Below are positions 11,044-18,720 of a stretch of DNA of 64,000 bases, piece by piece. The stretch is taken from NCBI RefSeq assembly GCF_009733595.1, contig NZ_WOFH01000004.1:558001-622000 (forward strand), in the 5' to 3' direction. The position numbers were made by a program, and so were the translations under genes. How positions within the stretch are numbered: position 1 is the stretch's first letter; each line of letters begins with the position of its first letter. The notes under the pieces were generated by a model. It did not search any database. It was given only the letters and a program-made list of their open reading frames with translations, and was not told the DNA's origin. This stretch comes from Actinomadura litoris. GTDB taxonomy: Bacteria; Actinomycetota; Actinomycetes; Streptosporangiales; Streptosporangiaceae.

Positions 11044-11580
11044 GTGCGCGATCAGGTCAAGGACACATACGCTCATGCGATGCCCGCCACCCCCGATCCC
11101 ATCGCCGAGGCCCACCGCCAGTGGAGCCTCCGCTGGCCCGAGCACGCCGACCACATGGCCGCCGTGACCTCGGTGATGCGCGCGCAGCAGCTGCTGCTGA
11201 GCCGCGTCGAGGCCGTCCTCAAGCCCTACGGCCTCACCTTCGCCGCCTACGAGGCGCTGCGCCTGCTCGCCTTCACGCGCACCGGCACCCTCCCGATGGG
11301 CAAGATGGGCGACCGGCTCATGGTGCACCCCGCGTCGGTGACCAACGTGATCGGGCGCCTGGAGCAGCGCGGCCTGGTCGGCCGCGGCCCCTCCCCCGCC
11401 GACCGACGCGTCGTCCTCGCCACCATCACCGGCGCCGGGCGCGAGCTGGCGGAGGAGGCCACCGCCGCGCTCAACGAGTCCGGGTTCGGCATCGCCGGGC
11501 TGCCCGCCGCGCGGGCCGTCGAGATCACCGCGGCGCTGCGCGCCGTCCGCGCCGCCACGGGCGAGGTCGAGGAGCCCTGA
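11044..11580 (+). CDS. MarR family transcriptional regulator
   Basis: A 178-residue winged-helix regulator. The DNA-binding part spans about residues 60-125: LTFAAYEALRLLAFT, the recognition helix in LMVHPASVTNVIGRLEQRGLV, and the wing GRGPSPADRRVVLATIT with the conserved DRR. GTG 11044 is preferred because a promoter places the transcript start at that codon (leaderless); ATG 11080 has no ribosome-binding site. It is divergent from icmF with a shared operator and so probably represses icmF and the BtuF-like gene in response to an acyl-CoA or related ligand. The ligand is not known. Confidence 0.88.
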   Translation: MRDQVKDTYAHAMPATPDPIAEAHRQWSLRWPEHADHMAAVTSVMRAQQLLLSRVEAVLKPYGLTFAAYEALRLLAFTRTGTLPMGKMGDRLMVHPASVTNVIGRLEQRGLVGRGPSPADRRVVLATITGAGRELAEEATAALNESGFGIAGLPAARAVEITAALRAVRAATGEVEEP

Positions 11581-11684
11581 CGCCCGAGATGCCGGATTTG
11601 TGACTCATGACCGCCCCTCAGGCCGGATGACCGGTAGATCAAATATGCTGCGAATCACACCCCGGAAGGCGCGAGGAGGCGGCA

Positions 11685-12485
11685 ATGGCGGATTCGCCGA
11701 CGACGACGTACGGCGGCTATCTGCGACTCGACCGGCTGCTGTCATGCCAGGAGCCGAGGACCGGCGCGCACGACGAGATGCTGTTCGTGATCATCCATCA
11801 GGTCTACGAGCTGTGGTTCAAGCAGATCCTGCACGAGGCGGCCCTGCTCCAGCGCAGGCTGGAGGAGGGCAACAGCGCCGGGTCGCTGCACACCGCCCGC
11901 CGCATCGCCAAGATCCTCAAAACCGTCGTCGGCCAGCTGGACGTGCTGGAGACCATGACGCCCCGGCAGTTCGCGTCCTTCCGCGACGCGCTCGGGACCT
12001 CCAGCGGCTTCCAGAGCGAGCAGTTCCGCGAGCTGGAGGCCGTCCTCGGGCGCCGCGCCTTCCCCGCCTCCGACCTGCGCGACGACGAGCGCCTCCAGGC
12101 CGCGGTCGCGCGCCCGTCGCTGTTCGACTCGCTGCTGCGCTACCTGGCCGGTCGCGGCCATCCCGTCCCGCCCGAGGCCCTCGACCGGGACGTCTCGCGC
12201 GGGTGGGAGCCGGACGCGGGCGTCCAGAAGATCCTGCTCGCGGTCTACGCCGACGAGAGCGGACCGGCGGCCGAGGTGTGCGAGGCGCTCGTCGACGTGG
12301 ACGAGGGCATCCAGGAGTGGCGGTACCGGCACCTGAAGATGGTCGAGCGGACGATCGGCGCCAAGATCGGCACCGGCGGCTCGGCAGGCGCCGACTACCT
12401 GCGCTCCACCCTGTTCGCGCCCGCCTTCCCCGACCTGTGGGAGGTCCGCTCGCAGACCGAGGAGGTCCCCGTCCATGGCGCCTGA
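11685..12485 (+). CDS. kynA: Tryptophan 2,3-dioxygenase
   Basis: Haem enzyme opening the indole ring of L-tryptophan to N-formylkynurenine. The 266-residue length is normal. Signatures are YGGYLRLDRLLSCQ at the N-terminus and the stretch HDEMLFVIIHQVYELWFKQIL, whose conserved His/Phe/Tyr contact substrate. The haem-ligand region is WRYRHLKMVERTIGAKIGTGGSAGADYL near the C-terminus. ATG 11685 follows GAGGAGG by 5 bases. It overlaps the downstream kynurenine monooxygenase gene by 11 bases. Kynureninase and formamidase genes are not in the window. Confidence 0.95.
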   Translation: MADSPTTTYGGYLRLDRLLSCQEPRTGAHDEMLFVIIHQVYELWFKQILHEAALLQRRLEEGNSAGSLHTARRIAKILKTVVGQLDVLETMTPRQFASFRDALGTSSGFQSEQFRELEAVLGRRAFPASDLRDDERLQAAVARPSLFDSLLRYLAGRGHPVPPEALDRDVSRGWEPDAGVQKILLAVYADESGPAAEVCEALVDVDEGIQEWRYRHLKMVERTIGAKIGTGGSAGADYLRSTLFAPAFPDLWEVRSQTEEVPVHGA

Positions 12486-13830
12486 CAACGAGGCCGCTGG
12501 CGGCGGCGCCGGGGGCGGCGGAGGGGTCGCCGTCGTCGGCGCGGGCCTCGCGGGCTGCCTGCTCGCCGTGCTGCTCGGCCGGCGCGGCATCGAGGTGACG
12601 GTGTACGAGCGGCGCCCCGACCCGCGCGTCGCGGGCGCCGAGCAGGGCCGCTCCATCAACCTCGCGATCTCGGCCCGCGGCCTGGCGGCGCTGGAGCAGG
12701 TCGGGCTGCGCGACCACGCGCTGAAGCAGGCGCTGCCCATGCACGGCCGCATGGTGCATCCGCGCGGCGGCGAGCCGAACTTCCAGCCCTACAGCGCCGA
12801 CGGCGGGCGCGCCATCAACTCGATCGGCCGCGCCGAGCTGAACCGGTCGCTGCTGGAGACCGCCGAGGCCACGCCCGGCGTCCGGCTCGTCTTCTCCCGG
12901 CGCGTCACGGGCGTGGACACCAAGGCGGGCGCGCTGCTCCTGGAGGACCCGGCGGGCCGCTCCAGCACCGAGCCCGCCGACGTCGTCCTCGCCGGGGACG
13001 GGGCCTACAGCGCCGTCCGCGCGTCGCTGCGGCCCGACGGCGACACCGACTTCCTGGAGCACGGCTACAAGGAGCTGACGGTCCCGCCGCGCGACGGCGG
13101 GTTCGCGCTGGACCCGGACGCGCTGCACATCTGGCCGCGCGGCACGTCCATGATGATCGCGCTGCCCAACCTCGACCGGTCCTTCACCTGCACGCTGTTC
13201 TGGCCGAAGTCGGACTTCGACGTCCTGGACACCCCCGACCGGGTCGCCGCGTACTTCGCCGAGCACTACCCGGACGTCGCGAAGCTGATGCCGGGGCTCG
13301 TCGAGGACTACGGGCGCAACCCCGTCGGGTCGCTCGTCACCGTCCGGTGCTGGCCGTGGGTGCGCTACGGCGACGGCGCGATCGTCGCGCTGCTCGGGGA
13401 CGCGGCGCACGCGATCGTCCCGTTCTTCGGGCAGGGCGCCAACTGCGCGTTCGAGGACTGCATCGAGATCGACCGGTGCCTGACCGAGACCGACGGGCAC
13501 TGGCCGCGCGCGCTGTCGCTCTACCAGGAGCGCCGCAAGGCCAACACCGACGCGATCGCCGAGATGGCGCTGGACAACTTCGTCGAGATGCGCGACCGGG
13601 TGTCCTCGCCGGTGTACCGGGCCAAGCAGGCCGCGACGCACGCGCTGGAGCGGCGCCTCGCGGGCCGCTACGTCTCCCGGTACGAGCTGGTGTCGTTCTC
13701 CACCATGCCCTACGCGGAGATCCCGTCCCGCATCCGGCGGCAGAACCGCGTCCTCGCCGGGTCCGCCGCCGGGGCCGCGGGGGCGCTCGTGCTCAGCCTG
13801 CGGATCCTTCGCCGGCGGAGCCGCCGCTGA
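12475..13830 (+). CDS. kmo: Kynurenine 3-monooxygenase (FAD-dependent)
   Basis: Flavoprotein hydroxylating kynurenine to 3-hydroxykynurenine. The 451-residue protein opens with a Gly-rich tail and the FAD motif VAVVGAGLAGCLLAVLLGRRG. It has the KMO-specific stretches GRSINLAISARGLAAL and AINSIGRAELNRSLL, and the second FAD motif LLGDAAHAIVPFFGQGANCAFEDC. The end (about 420-445) is a hydrophobic helix followed by RRRSRR, matching the membrane-anchoring tail seen in eukaryotic KMO. It overlaps kynA by 11 bases, forming one catabolic unit that would feed 3-hydroxyanthranilate synthesis for NAD or secondary metabolites. Its 3' end overlaps the convergent MFS gene by 38 bases. Confidence 0.94.
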   Translation: MAPDNEAAGGGAGGGGGVAVVGAGLAGCLLAVLLGRRGIEVTVYERRPDPRVAGAEQGRSINLAISARGLAALEQVGLRDHALKQALPMHGRMVHPRGGEPNFQPYSADGGRAINSIGRAELNRSLLETAEATPGVRLVFSRRVTGVDTKAGALLLEDPAGRSSTEPADVVLAGDGAYSAVRASLRPDGDTDFLEHGYKELTVPPRDGGFALDPDALHIWPRGTSMMIALPNLDRSFTCTLFWPKSDFDVLDTPDRVAAYFAEHYPDVAKLMPGLVEDYGRNPVGSLVTVRCWPWVRYGDGAIVALLGDAAHAIVPFFGQGANCAFEDCIEIDRCLTETDGHWPRALSLYQERRKANTDAIAEMALDNFVEMRDRVSSPVYRAKQAATHALERRLAGRYVSRYELVSFSTMPYAEIPSRIRRQNRVLAGSAAGAAGALVLSLRILRRRSRR

Positions 13831-15283
13831 CGGCCCCGGCCGCCTCGCCGCCCTCCGCCGGACGTCCCCGCCGGCTGGAGATCACGAGGTCGGCGACGGC
13901 GGCGGCCAGCGCCGCCAGGACGAACGCCAGGATGACGATGAGGCCCTGCCGGAACGCGGCGGCCCAGTCGCCGCGGCTCCCGGAGACCGACGCGAAGAAC
14001 ACCGAACCGACGGCGGCGATCCCGGTCGCGGTGCCGACGCGCTGGCCGGTCTGGAGCACCCCGGCGGCGCTGCCGCCCTCGGTGTAGGGGATCTCCGACA
14101 GCGTGATCGTCTGGTTGGGCGCGATCACCAGCCCGCTCCCGGTGCCCGCGAGCAGCAGCGGCAGCGCGGTCGCGAGCGCGACGCCGCGTCCGGGCTCCAG
14201 CTCGACCGCGACCCACGCGGCGACCAGCCCGACCGCGACCAGGCCGAGCCCGGCGGCGACGAGCGGCCGCCCGTACCTGTGCACCACCCGTCCGCCGACC
14301 GAGGCCGCGACGCCCGACCCCACCGCGAACGGCGTGATCGCCAGGCCCGCCTCCAGCGCGCTGTAGTGCAGGCCGTTCTGCAGGTACAGGGTGAAGATGA
14401 AGAACACGGCGGTGAACCCGGCGAAGTACAGCAGCGCGATCGCGGCGCCGAGCGCGTAGGAGCGGCGCCGGAACATGCCGAGGTCGACCATCGGCGTCCG
14501 CGTCCGCCGCTCCCACGTCACGAACGCGGCGATCAGCGCGGCGGCGGCGGGCAGCAGCAGCCACTTGGCGGGCCCGTGCCACTCCTGGTTCTGGACGAAC
14601 GGCAGCAGCACGCACAGCACGCCCGAGCCCAGCAGCAGCACCCCCGGCGGGTCGAGCCCGCGCCGCTCCCCGTAGATCGGCTCGGGCAGCAGCCGCCACG
14701 CCAGCGGCAGCGCGAGCAGGCCGACCGGGACGTTGACGTAGAACACCCAGCGCCAGCCGTTGTCGGCCCCGGCCAGCGCGATCAGCGCGCCGCCGAGCAG
14801 CGGGCCGGTGGCGGTCGCGATCCCGATGACCGAGCCGAGCGCGCCGAACGCCTTGCCCCGCTCGGCGCCCTGGAACAGCTGCTGGATGAGCCCGGCGACC
14901 TGCGGGTTCAGGATGCCGCCCGCGACGCCCTGGGCGAGCCGCGCGCCGACCAGCCAGCCGATGCCGGGCGCGATCCCGGCGAGGGCGCTGGAGGCGGTGA
15001 ACAGCGCCAGCCCCGACATGAACACCGCGCGCCTGCTGCGCGCGTCGCCGAGCCGCCCGGCGGGCACGAGGACGAGCCCGAACGTCAGCGCGTACCCCGA
15101 CAGGATCCACTGGAGGCCCGCCTCGGACGCGTCCAGGCCCTCCCGGATCGAGGGCAGCGCGACGTTGACGATGCTGACGTCCAGCAGGGTCATGAACGCG
15201 GCGACCAGGCACACCGACAGCGCCTGCCAGCGGCGCCGCGCGCCCGGGCCGTCCCCGGCGGCGGCCGGGGTCCCGGTGCGCAC
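13793..15283 (-). CDS. MFS multidrug exporter, DHA2 (EmrB/QacA) type
   Basis: Proton-driven exporter of the 14-helix DHA2 family, 496 residues. The start is GTG 15283, six bases or so behind GGAAAGGA; the open frame further upstream has no homology. Marks are DVSIVNVALPSI in helix 1, the motif A region GRLGDARSRRAVFM between helices 2 and 3, and motif C GIATATGPLLGGAL in helix 5, typical of antiporters. About 14 hydrophobic segments are visible. Substrate is unknown. No dedicated regulator is adjacent. Confidence 0.9.
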   Translation of the reverse strand: MRTGTPAAAGDGPGARRRWQALSVCLVAAFMTLLDVSIVNVALPSIREGLDASEAGLQWILSGYALTFGLVLVPAGRLGDARSRRAVFMSGLALFTASSALAGIAPGIGWLVGARLAQGVAGGILNPQVAGLIQQLFQGAERGKAFGALGSVIGIATATGPLLGGALIALAGADNGWRWVFYVNVPVGLLALPLAWRLLPEPIYGERRGLDPPGVLLLGSGVLCVLLPFVQNQEWHGPAKWLLLPAAAALIAAFVTWERRTRTPMVDLGMFRRRSYALGAAIALLYFAGFTAVFFIFTLYLQNGLHYSALEAGLAITPFAVGSGVAASVGGRVVHRYGRPLVAAGLGLVAVGLVAAWVAVELEPGRGVALATALPLLLAGTGSGLVIAPNQTITLSEIPYTEGGSAAGVLQTGQRVGTATGIAAVGSVFFASVSGSRGDWAAAFRQGLIVILAFVLAALAAAVADLVISSRRGRPAEGGEAAGAVSGGSAGEGSAG

Positions 15284-15346
15284 GAGCCCGTCCTTTCCGA
15301 AGATCGCGCCGTCAAACGCGCGGTGTCGCCATGCCAGAGTTGCGGT

Positions 15347-15583
15347 ATGACCGATTCCGCGCCGGAGACCGGCCCCGACGAACTCCAGTGCTCCGCCAAG
15401 GGCTGCCGCGCCGACGCCGTCTGGGCGCTGCGCTGGAACAACCCGAAGATCCACACGCCGGACCGGCGGAAGATCTGGCTGGCCTGCGACGAGCACCGCG
15501 AGAGCCTGTCGGCGTTCCTGGGCCGCCGCGACTTCCTGCGCGACGTCGTCCCGGTCGCCGACCGGAACCTCCCCGAGGGCTAG
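15347..15583 (+). CDS. Small Cys-rich conserved actinobacterial protein
   Basis: A 78-residue protein without membrane segments. It contains LQCSAKGCRADAVWALRWNNPKIHTPDRRKIWLACDEHR, so four possible metal ligands (two Cys, then Cys-x2-His) are placed like a small zinc-binding fold. Similar short proteins are common in actinobacteria and are sometimes misnamed acetone carboxylase; no enzyme domain is present here. It starts at ATG 15347, is divergent from the MFS gene, and its stop overlaps the convergent DUF6457 gene by four bases. Confidence 0.7.
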   Translation: MTDSAPETGPDELQCSAKGCRADAVWALRWNNPKIHTPDRRKIWLACDEHRESLSAFLGRRDFLRDVVPVADRNLPEG

Positions 15584-15900
15584 GTCTCGTCGAGGACGGC
15601 GGCGGCGGCAGCGGGGGCGGCGGAGGCCGGATCGGCGGGCGGGGCCGGATCGGCGGGCGGGGGCGGTTCCGCCTTCTGCCAGCCCTCGGCGAGCTCGGTG
15701 AGGCGGGCGGCGGCGTCCCGGGCGGGGGCGCCGCGCCCGACCGCGAGGCCCAGCAGGTAGGCGGTGAGCGGCGCGCCCGGCCGCGCCACACCGTGGGCGA
15801 CGTCGCGGGCCAGGTCGAGCACCAGGTCACGGTCGATGTCGCCGCGCTCCAGGCCGAGCTCCCCGCAGGCCGCCTCCAGCCACTCCTCCAGTACCGACAT
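15580..15900 (-). CDS. DUF6457 domain protein next to mobA
   Basis: A 106-residue protein. Residues 1-70 form the DUF6457 helical domain (LEEWLEAACGELGLERGDIDRDLVLDLARDVAHGVARPGAPLTAYLLGLAVG). The rest is a Pro/Ala-rich low-complexity tail with repeats of PPADPA. The family is usually encoded beside or fused to MobA-like nucleotidyltransferases, and mobA lies 72 bases upstream on the same strand, so a molybdenum-cofactor role is likely. The biochemical function is unknown. Confidence 0.75.
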   Translation of the reverse strand: MSVLEEWLEAACGELGLERGDIDRDLVLDLARDVAHGVARPGAPLTAYLLGLAVGRGAPARDAAARLTELAEGWQKAEPPPPADPAPPADPASAAPAAAAAVLDET

Positions 15901-15972
15901 GCGTCCCCCTGTCCGTCGTTCGCGGTGCCGTCGTTCGCGGTGCCGTCCTCCGCGGTGCCCACTCTCGCACGG

Positions 15973-16554
15973 TCAACGCCCGTCGCGCCGCGCGAGGCGC
16001 TCGGCGCGGGCGAGTTGCTCCGGGGTGTCGCAGTCGTACCACGGCGGGCGGGCCCCGGCGGGCGGCGCGACCCCGGCCGGTTCCAACGGCCCGAGGACGC
16101 CGCGCAGGGACGCGCCCGTGTAACCGGCGAGGGCGTCGCGGAGGGCGGCGGTCCGCCAGCAGCCCGCGAGCCACTGCTCGCGGCCGTCCTCATCCACGAG
16201 GACGGCGCCGGGGCGGGCCCGCGCCGCGTCCAGCAGCGCGGCGAGGTGCGCGGGACGCAGGAACGGCAGGTCGGCGGCCAGCAGCGCGACCCACGGCGCG
16301 CGGACCTCGGCGAGCCCGGCCCGCAGCGCGGGGACCGGCCCCGCGCCCGGCGGGTCCTCCCGCACGTGGACGGCCTCGGCCAGCACGCCGCGCGGCGGGC
16401 CGACCACGACCAGCCGGGACGCGCCCGACGCGGCGGCGGCCACCCACTCGATGAGCGCCCGCCCGCCGACGGCCGCGCCCGGTTTGTCGCCGCCGAACCG
16501 CCGCGCCCGGCCCCCGGCCAGCACGACCGCGTCGAACACCGGCCCCTCGCCCAT
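15973..16554 (-). CDS. mobA: Molybdenum cofactor guanylyltransferase, MobA-like
   Basis: Transfers GMP from GTP to molybdopterin to form the MGD cofactor. The 193-residue protein shows the nucleotidyltransferase motif LAGGRARRFGGDK at residues 12-24 and the metal-binding LLAADLPFL. ATG 16554 is chosen over GTG 16560 because GGAG at 16562-16565 is 7 bases from the ATG but only one base from the GTG. It sits 33 bases after moaA on the same strand. MobA-like proteins can also use CTP (MocA), which sequence alone does not exclude. Confidence 0.85.
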   Translation of the reverse strand: MGEGPVFDAVVLAGGRARRFGGDKPGAAVGGRALIEWVAAAASGASRLVVVGPPRGVLAEAVHVREDPPGAGPVPALRAGLAEVRAPWVALLAADLPFLRPAHLAALLDAARARPGAVLVDEDGREQWLAGCWRTAALRDALAGYTGASLRGVLGPLEPAGVAPPAGARPPWYDCDTPEQLARAERLARRDGR

Positions 16555-16587
16555 CGTCACGCTCCGTTCGGAAGGCCGCGGGGCCGC

Positions 16588-17577
16588 TCAGCCGCCGATC
16601 GCCGACATCGGACGCGACGGCTGGAGGAAGGACGGGTCGTCGATGCCGTGCCCGGCGCGCTTGGCGCGCACCGCCGCGCGCCAGCGCTCCAGGAGTTCCT
16701 CGTCGGTGGCGCCGCCGCGCATGGCGTCGCGCAGGTTGGACTCCTCGGTGGCGAACAGGCAGTTGCGGACCTGCCCGTCGGCGGTGAGCCGGACCCGGTC
16801 GCAGGCGCCGCAGAACGGGCGGGTCACCGAGCCGATCACGCCCACCTGCGCGGGCCCGCCGTCGACGGTGAACGCCTCGGCGGGGGCGCTGCCGCGCGCG
16901 TGCGCGTCCCCGGGTACGAGGTCGAACTCGGCGGAGAGCCGGTCGAGGATCTCCTCCGCGGTGATCATGTTCTCGCGGGTCCAGCCGTGCTGGGCGTCCA
17001 GCGGCATCTGCTCGATGAAGCGGAGCCGGTAGCCGTGCTCCAGGCAGAACCGCAGCAGCGGGACCGCCTCGTGGTCGTTGACCCCCCGCATCAGCACCGC
17101 GTTGATCTTCACCGGCGTGAGCCCGGCCGCGCGCGCCGCCGCGAGCCCGGCCAGGACGTCGCCGAGCCGGTCGCGGTGCGCGAGCCGCTTGAACGTCGCG
17201 GGATCGAGGGTGTCGAGCGAGACGTTCACCCGGTCGAGCCCGGCGTCGGCGAGCGGCGCCGCCAGCCGGTCCAGGCCGATGCCGTTGGTGGTCAGCGAGA
17301 CCTGCGGGCGCGGCGCGAGCGCGGCCGTCCGCCGCACGATCTCGGTGAGGCCGCGCCGCAGCAGCGGCTCCCCGCCGGTGTAGCGGACCTCGGTGATCCC
17401 GAGTTCGGTGACGCCGAGCCGGACGAGCCGCAGCACCTCCTCGTCGGTGAGCAGCTCCGGCTTGGGCAGCCAGTCCAGCCCCTCCGGCGGCATGCAGTAC
17501 GAGCACCGAAGGTTGCACCGGTCGGTGAGGGAGACCCGTAGGTCCGTCGCGGTTCGGCCGAAGGTGTCGACCAGCAC
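16588..17577 (-). CDS. moaA: GTP 3',8-cyclase MoaA
   Basis: Radical-SAM enzyme for the first step of molybdopterin synthesis. The 329-residue protein has the SAM cluster motif Cys21-x3-Cys25-x2-Cys28 (CNLRCSYC), the YTGGEPLLR SAM-binding motif, and the second cluster motif in FCGACDRVRL...NCLF. It ends in the obligatory C-terminal Gly-Gly. GTG 17577 is the start. It forms a molybdenum cofactor cluster with mobA and the DUF6457 gene; moaC, moaE and moeA are elsewhere. Together with fdhD at 31.6 kb it suggests a molybdenum formate dehydrogenase in the genome. Confidence 0.96.
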   Translation of the reverse strand: MLVDTFGRTATDLRVSLTDRCNLRCSYCMPPEGLDWLPKPELLTDEEVLRLVRLGVTELGITEVRYTGGEPLLRRGLTEIVRRTAALAPRPQVSLTTNGIGLDRLAAPLADAGLDRVNVSLDTLDPATFKRLAHRDRLGDVLAGLAAARAAGLTPVKINAVLMRGVNDHEAVPLLRFCLEHGYRLRFIEQMPLDAQHGWTRENMITAEEILDRLSAEFDLVPGDAHARGSAPAEAFTVDGGPAQVGVIGSVTRPFCGACDRVRLTADGQVRNCLFATEESNLRDAMRGGATDEELLERWRAAVRAKRAGHGIDDPSFLQPSRPMSAIGG

Positions 17578-17725
17578 GGGCGCCCCTTTCCTGCTGCTGG
17601 ACGGCCCGGGCAGCGGGCCGCCGGCGATTGTGGTCGGTCATTCCAGCCTATTGCGGCGGTTGACGATCCGCGTCATCACGGGAGACGGTTTCGACCCGGT
17701 ACGCGATGGACACGGGAGGTCACGG

Positions 17726-18535
17726 ATGGTCACGCCGACGACATGGGAGTTCGCGGGGACGAGAGGCGCCGTCACGGCGCGCGTCTGGGCGGCCCCGGAG
17801 CCGAGGTACGTCGCCGTCCTCGTGCACGGCTACGGCGAGCACCTCGGGCGCTACGGGCACGTCGCCGACGCCCTGGTGCGGCACGGCGCCACGGTGTGCG
17901 GGCCCGACCACATGGGGCACGGGCTGTCGGCGGGCGAGCGGGTCCTGGTCGAGGACTACGAGGACGTCGTCGCCGACGTCCACACGGTGGTGGAGGCGGC
18001 GCGCGGCGACCATCCCGGGCTGCCGGTCGTGATGATCGGCCACTCGATGGGCGGCCTGGTCGCCGCCCGGTACGCCCAGCTGCACGGGGCGGGGCTGGCC
18101 CTGCTGGCGCTGTCGGGGCCGGTGCTGGGCCGCTGGCACGTGGTGGAGGAGCTGCTGCCGCTGGAGGAGATGCCCACCGACCCGATCGACACCGCCACGC
18201 TCTCGCGGGACCCGGCGGTCGGCCTGGCCTACTCCGCGGACCCGCTCGTGTGGCACGGCCCGTTCAGGAAGCGCACCGTCCGGGCGCTGGACGCGGCGCT
18301 GCGCCGCGTCAACGAGCACGGCTCGCTGGGCGCGCTGCCCGTCCTGTACGTGCACGGGGAGGCGGACCGGCTCGTCCGCCCGGAGGACAGCCGGGTCGGC
18401 GTGGAGGCCGTCCGCGGTCCGGGCCTCACCGAGCGGCTTTACCCGGGCGCCCGCCACGAGGTGTTCAACGAGACCAACCGCGACGAGGTCCTCGCGGACG
18501 TCACCGCGTTCATCGACCGCGTGCTGGGCGGCTGA
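17726..18535 (+). CDS. Alpha/beta hydrolase, monoacylglycerol-lipase type
   Basis: Serine hydrolase of 269 residues starting at ATG 17726 behind GGGAGG. It has the oxyanion region VHGYGEHLGRYGHVADAL, the nucleophile elbow GHSMGG with Ser107, a cap domain, Asp in YVHGEADRLV, and His in ARHEVFNE. The HGYGEH and GHSMGG pair is typical of the MgtL/Hydrolase_4 (lysophospholipase) group acting on monoacylglycerols. No signal peptide. The stop is 185 bases from the MMPL gene, with possible operator sequences between. Confidence 0.88.
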   Translation: MVTPTTWEFAGTRGAVTARVWAAPEPRYVAVLVHGYGEHLGRYGHVADALVRHGATVCGPDHMGHGLSAGERVLVEDYEDVVADVHTVVEAARGDHPGLPVVMIGHSMGGLVAARYAQLHGAGLALLALSGPVLGRWHVVEELLPLEEMPTDPIDTATLSRDPAVGLAYSADPLVWHGPFRKRTVRALDAALRRVNEHGSLGALPVLYVHGEADRLVRPEDSRVGVEAVRGPGLTERLYPGARHEVFNETNRDEVLADVTAFIDRVLGG

Positions 18536-18553
18536 GCGGAACCCGTGAATCCT

Positions 18554-18687
18554 CTGGGAGCCGCCTGGGAGTCCCCGGACCCTCCCCCGTCCTCGGCCCG
18601 GCCGTGACCGGCGCCGATCACGCACCGCGTCCGGTCGGGGCCGCGCGGGTCCGGCCGGCTCCCAGCCGCCGCCCCCGCCGCTCCCAG
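18554..18687. promoter_or_regulatory. Helically phased CTGGGAG sites upstream of the MMPL gene
   Basis: CTGGGAG occurs at 18554-18560 and 18565-18571, exactly 11 bp apart. The reverse form CTCCCAG occurs at 18659-18665 and 18681-18687, 22 bp apart. Direct repeats with an 11-bp period are the usual binding pattern of OmpR-family response regulators, and such a regulator is encoded just after the MMPL gene. Binding by that regulator is inference. Confidence 0.45.
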
Positions 18688-18720
18688 GGACCTGCCGGAA
18701 GCCCGCGCCAGCCTGGCCGC

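Noticed and set aside
15347..15583. Acetone carboxylase subunit, as similar proteins are sometimes named
   Set aside because: Only 78 residues and no carboxylase domain; the name seems to be propagated error.
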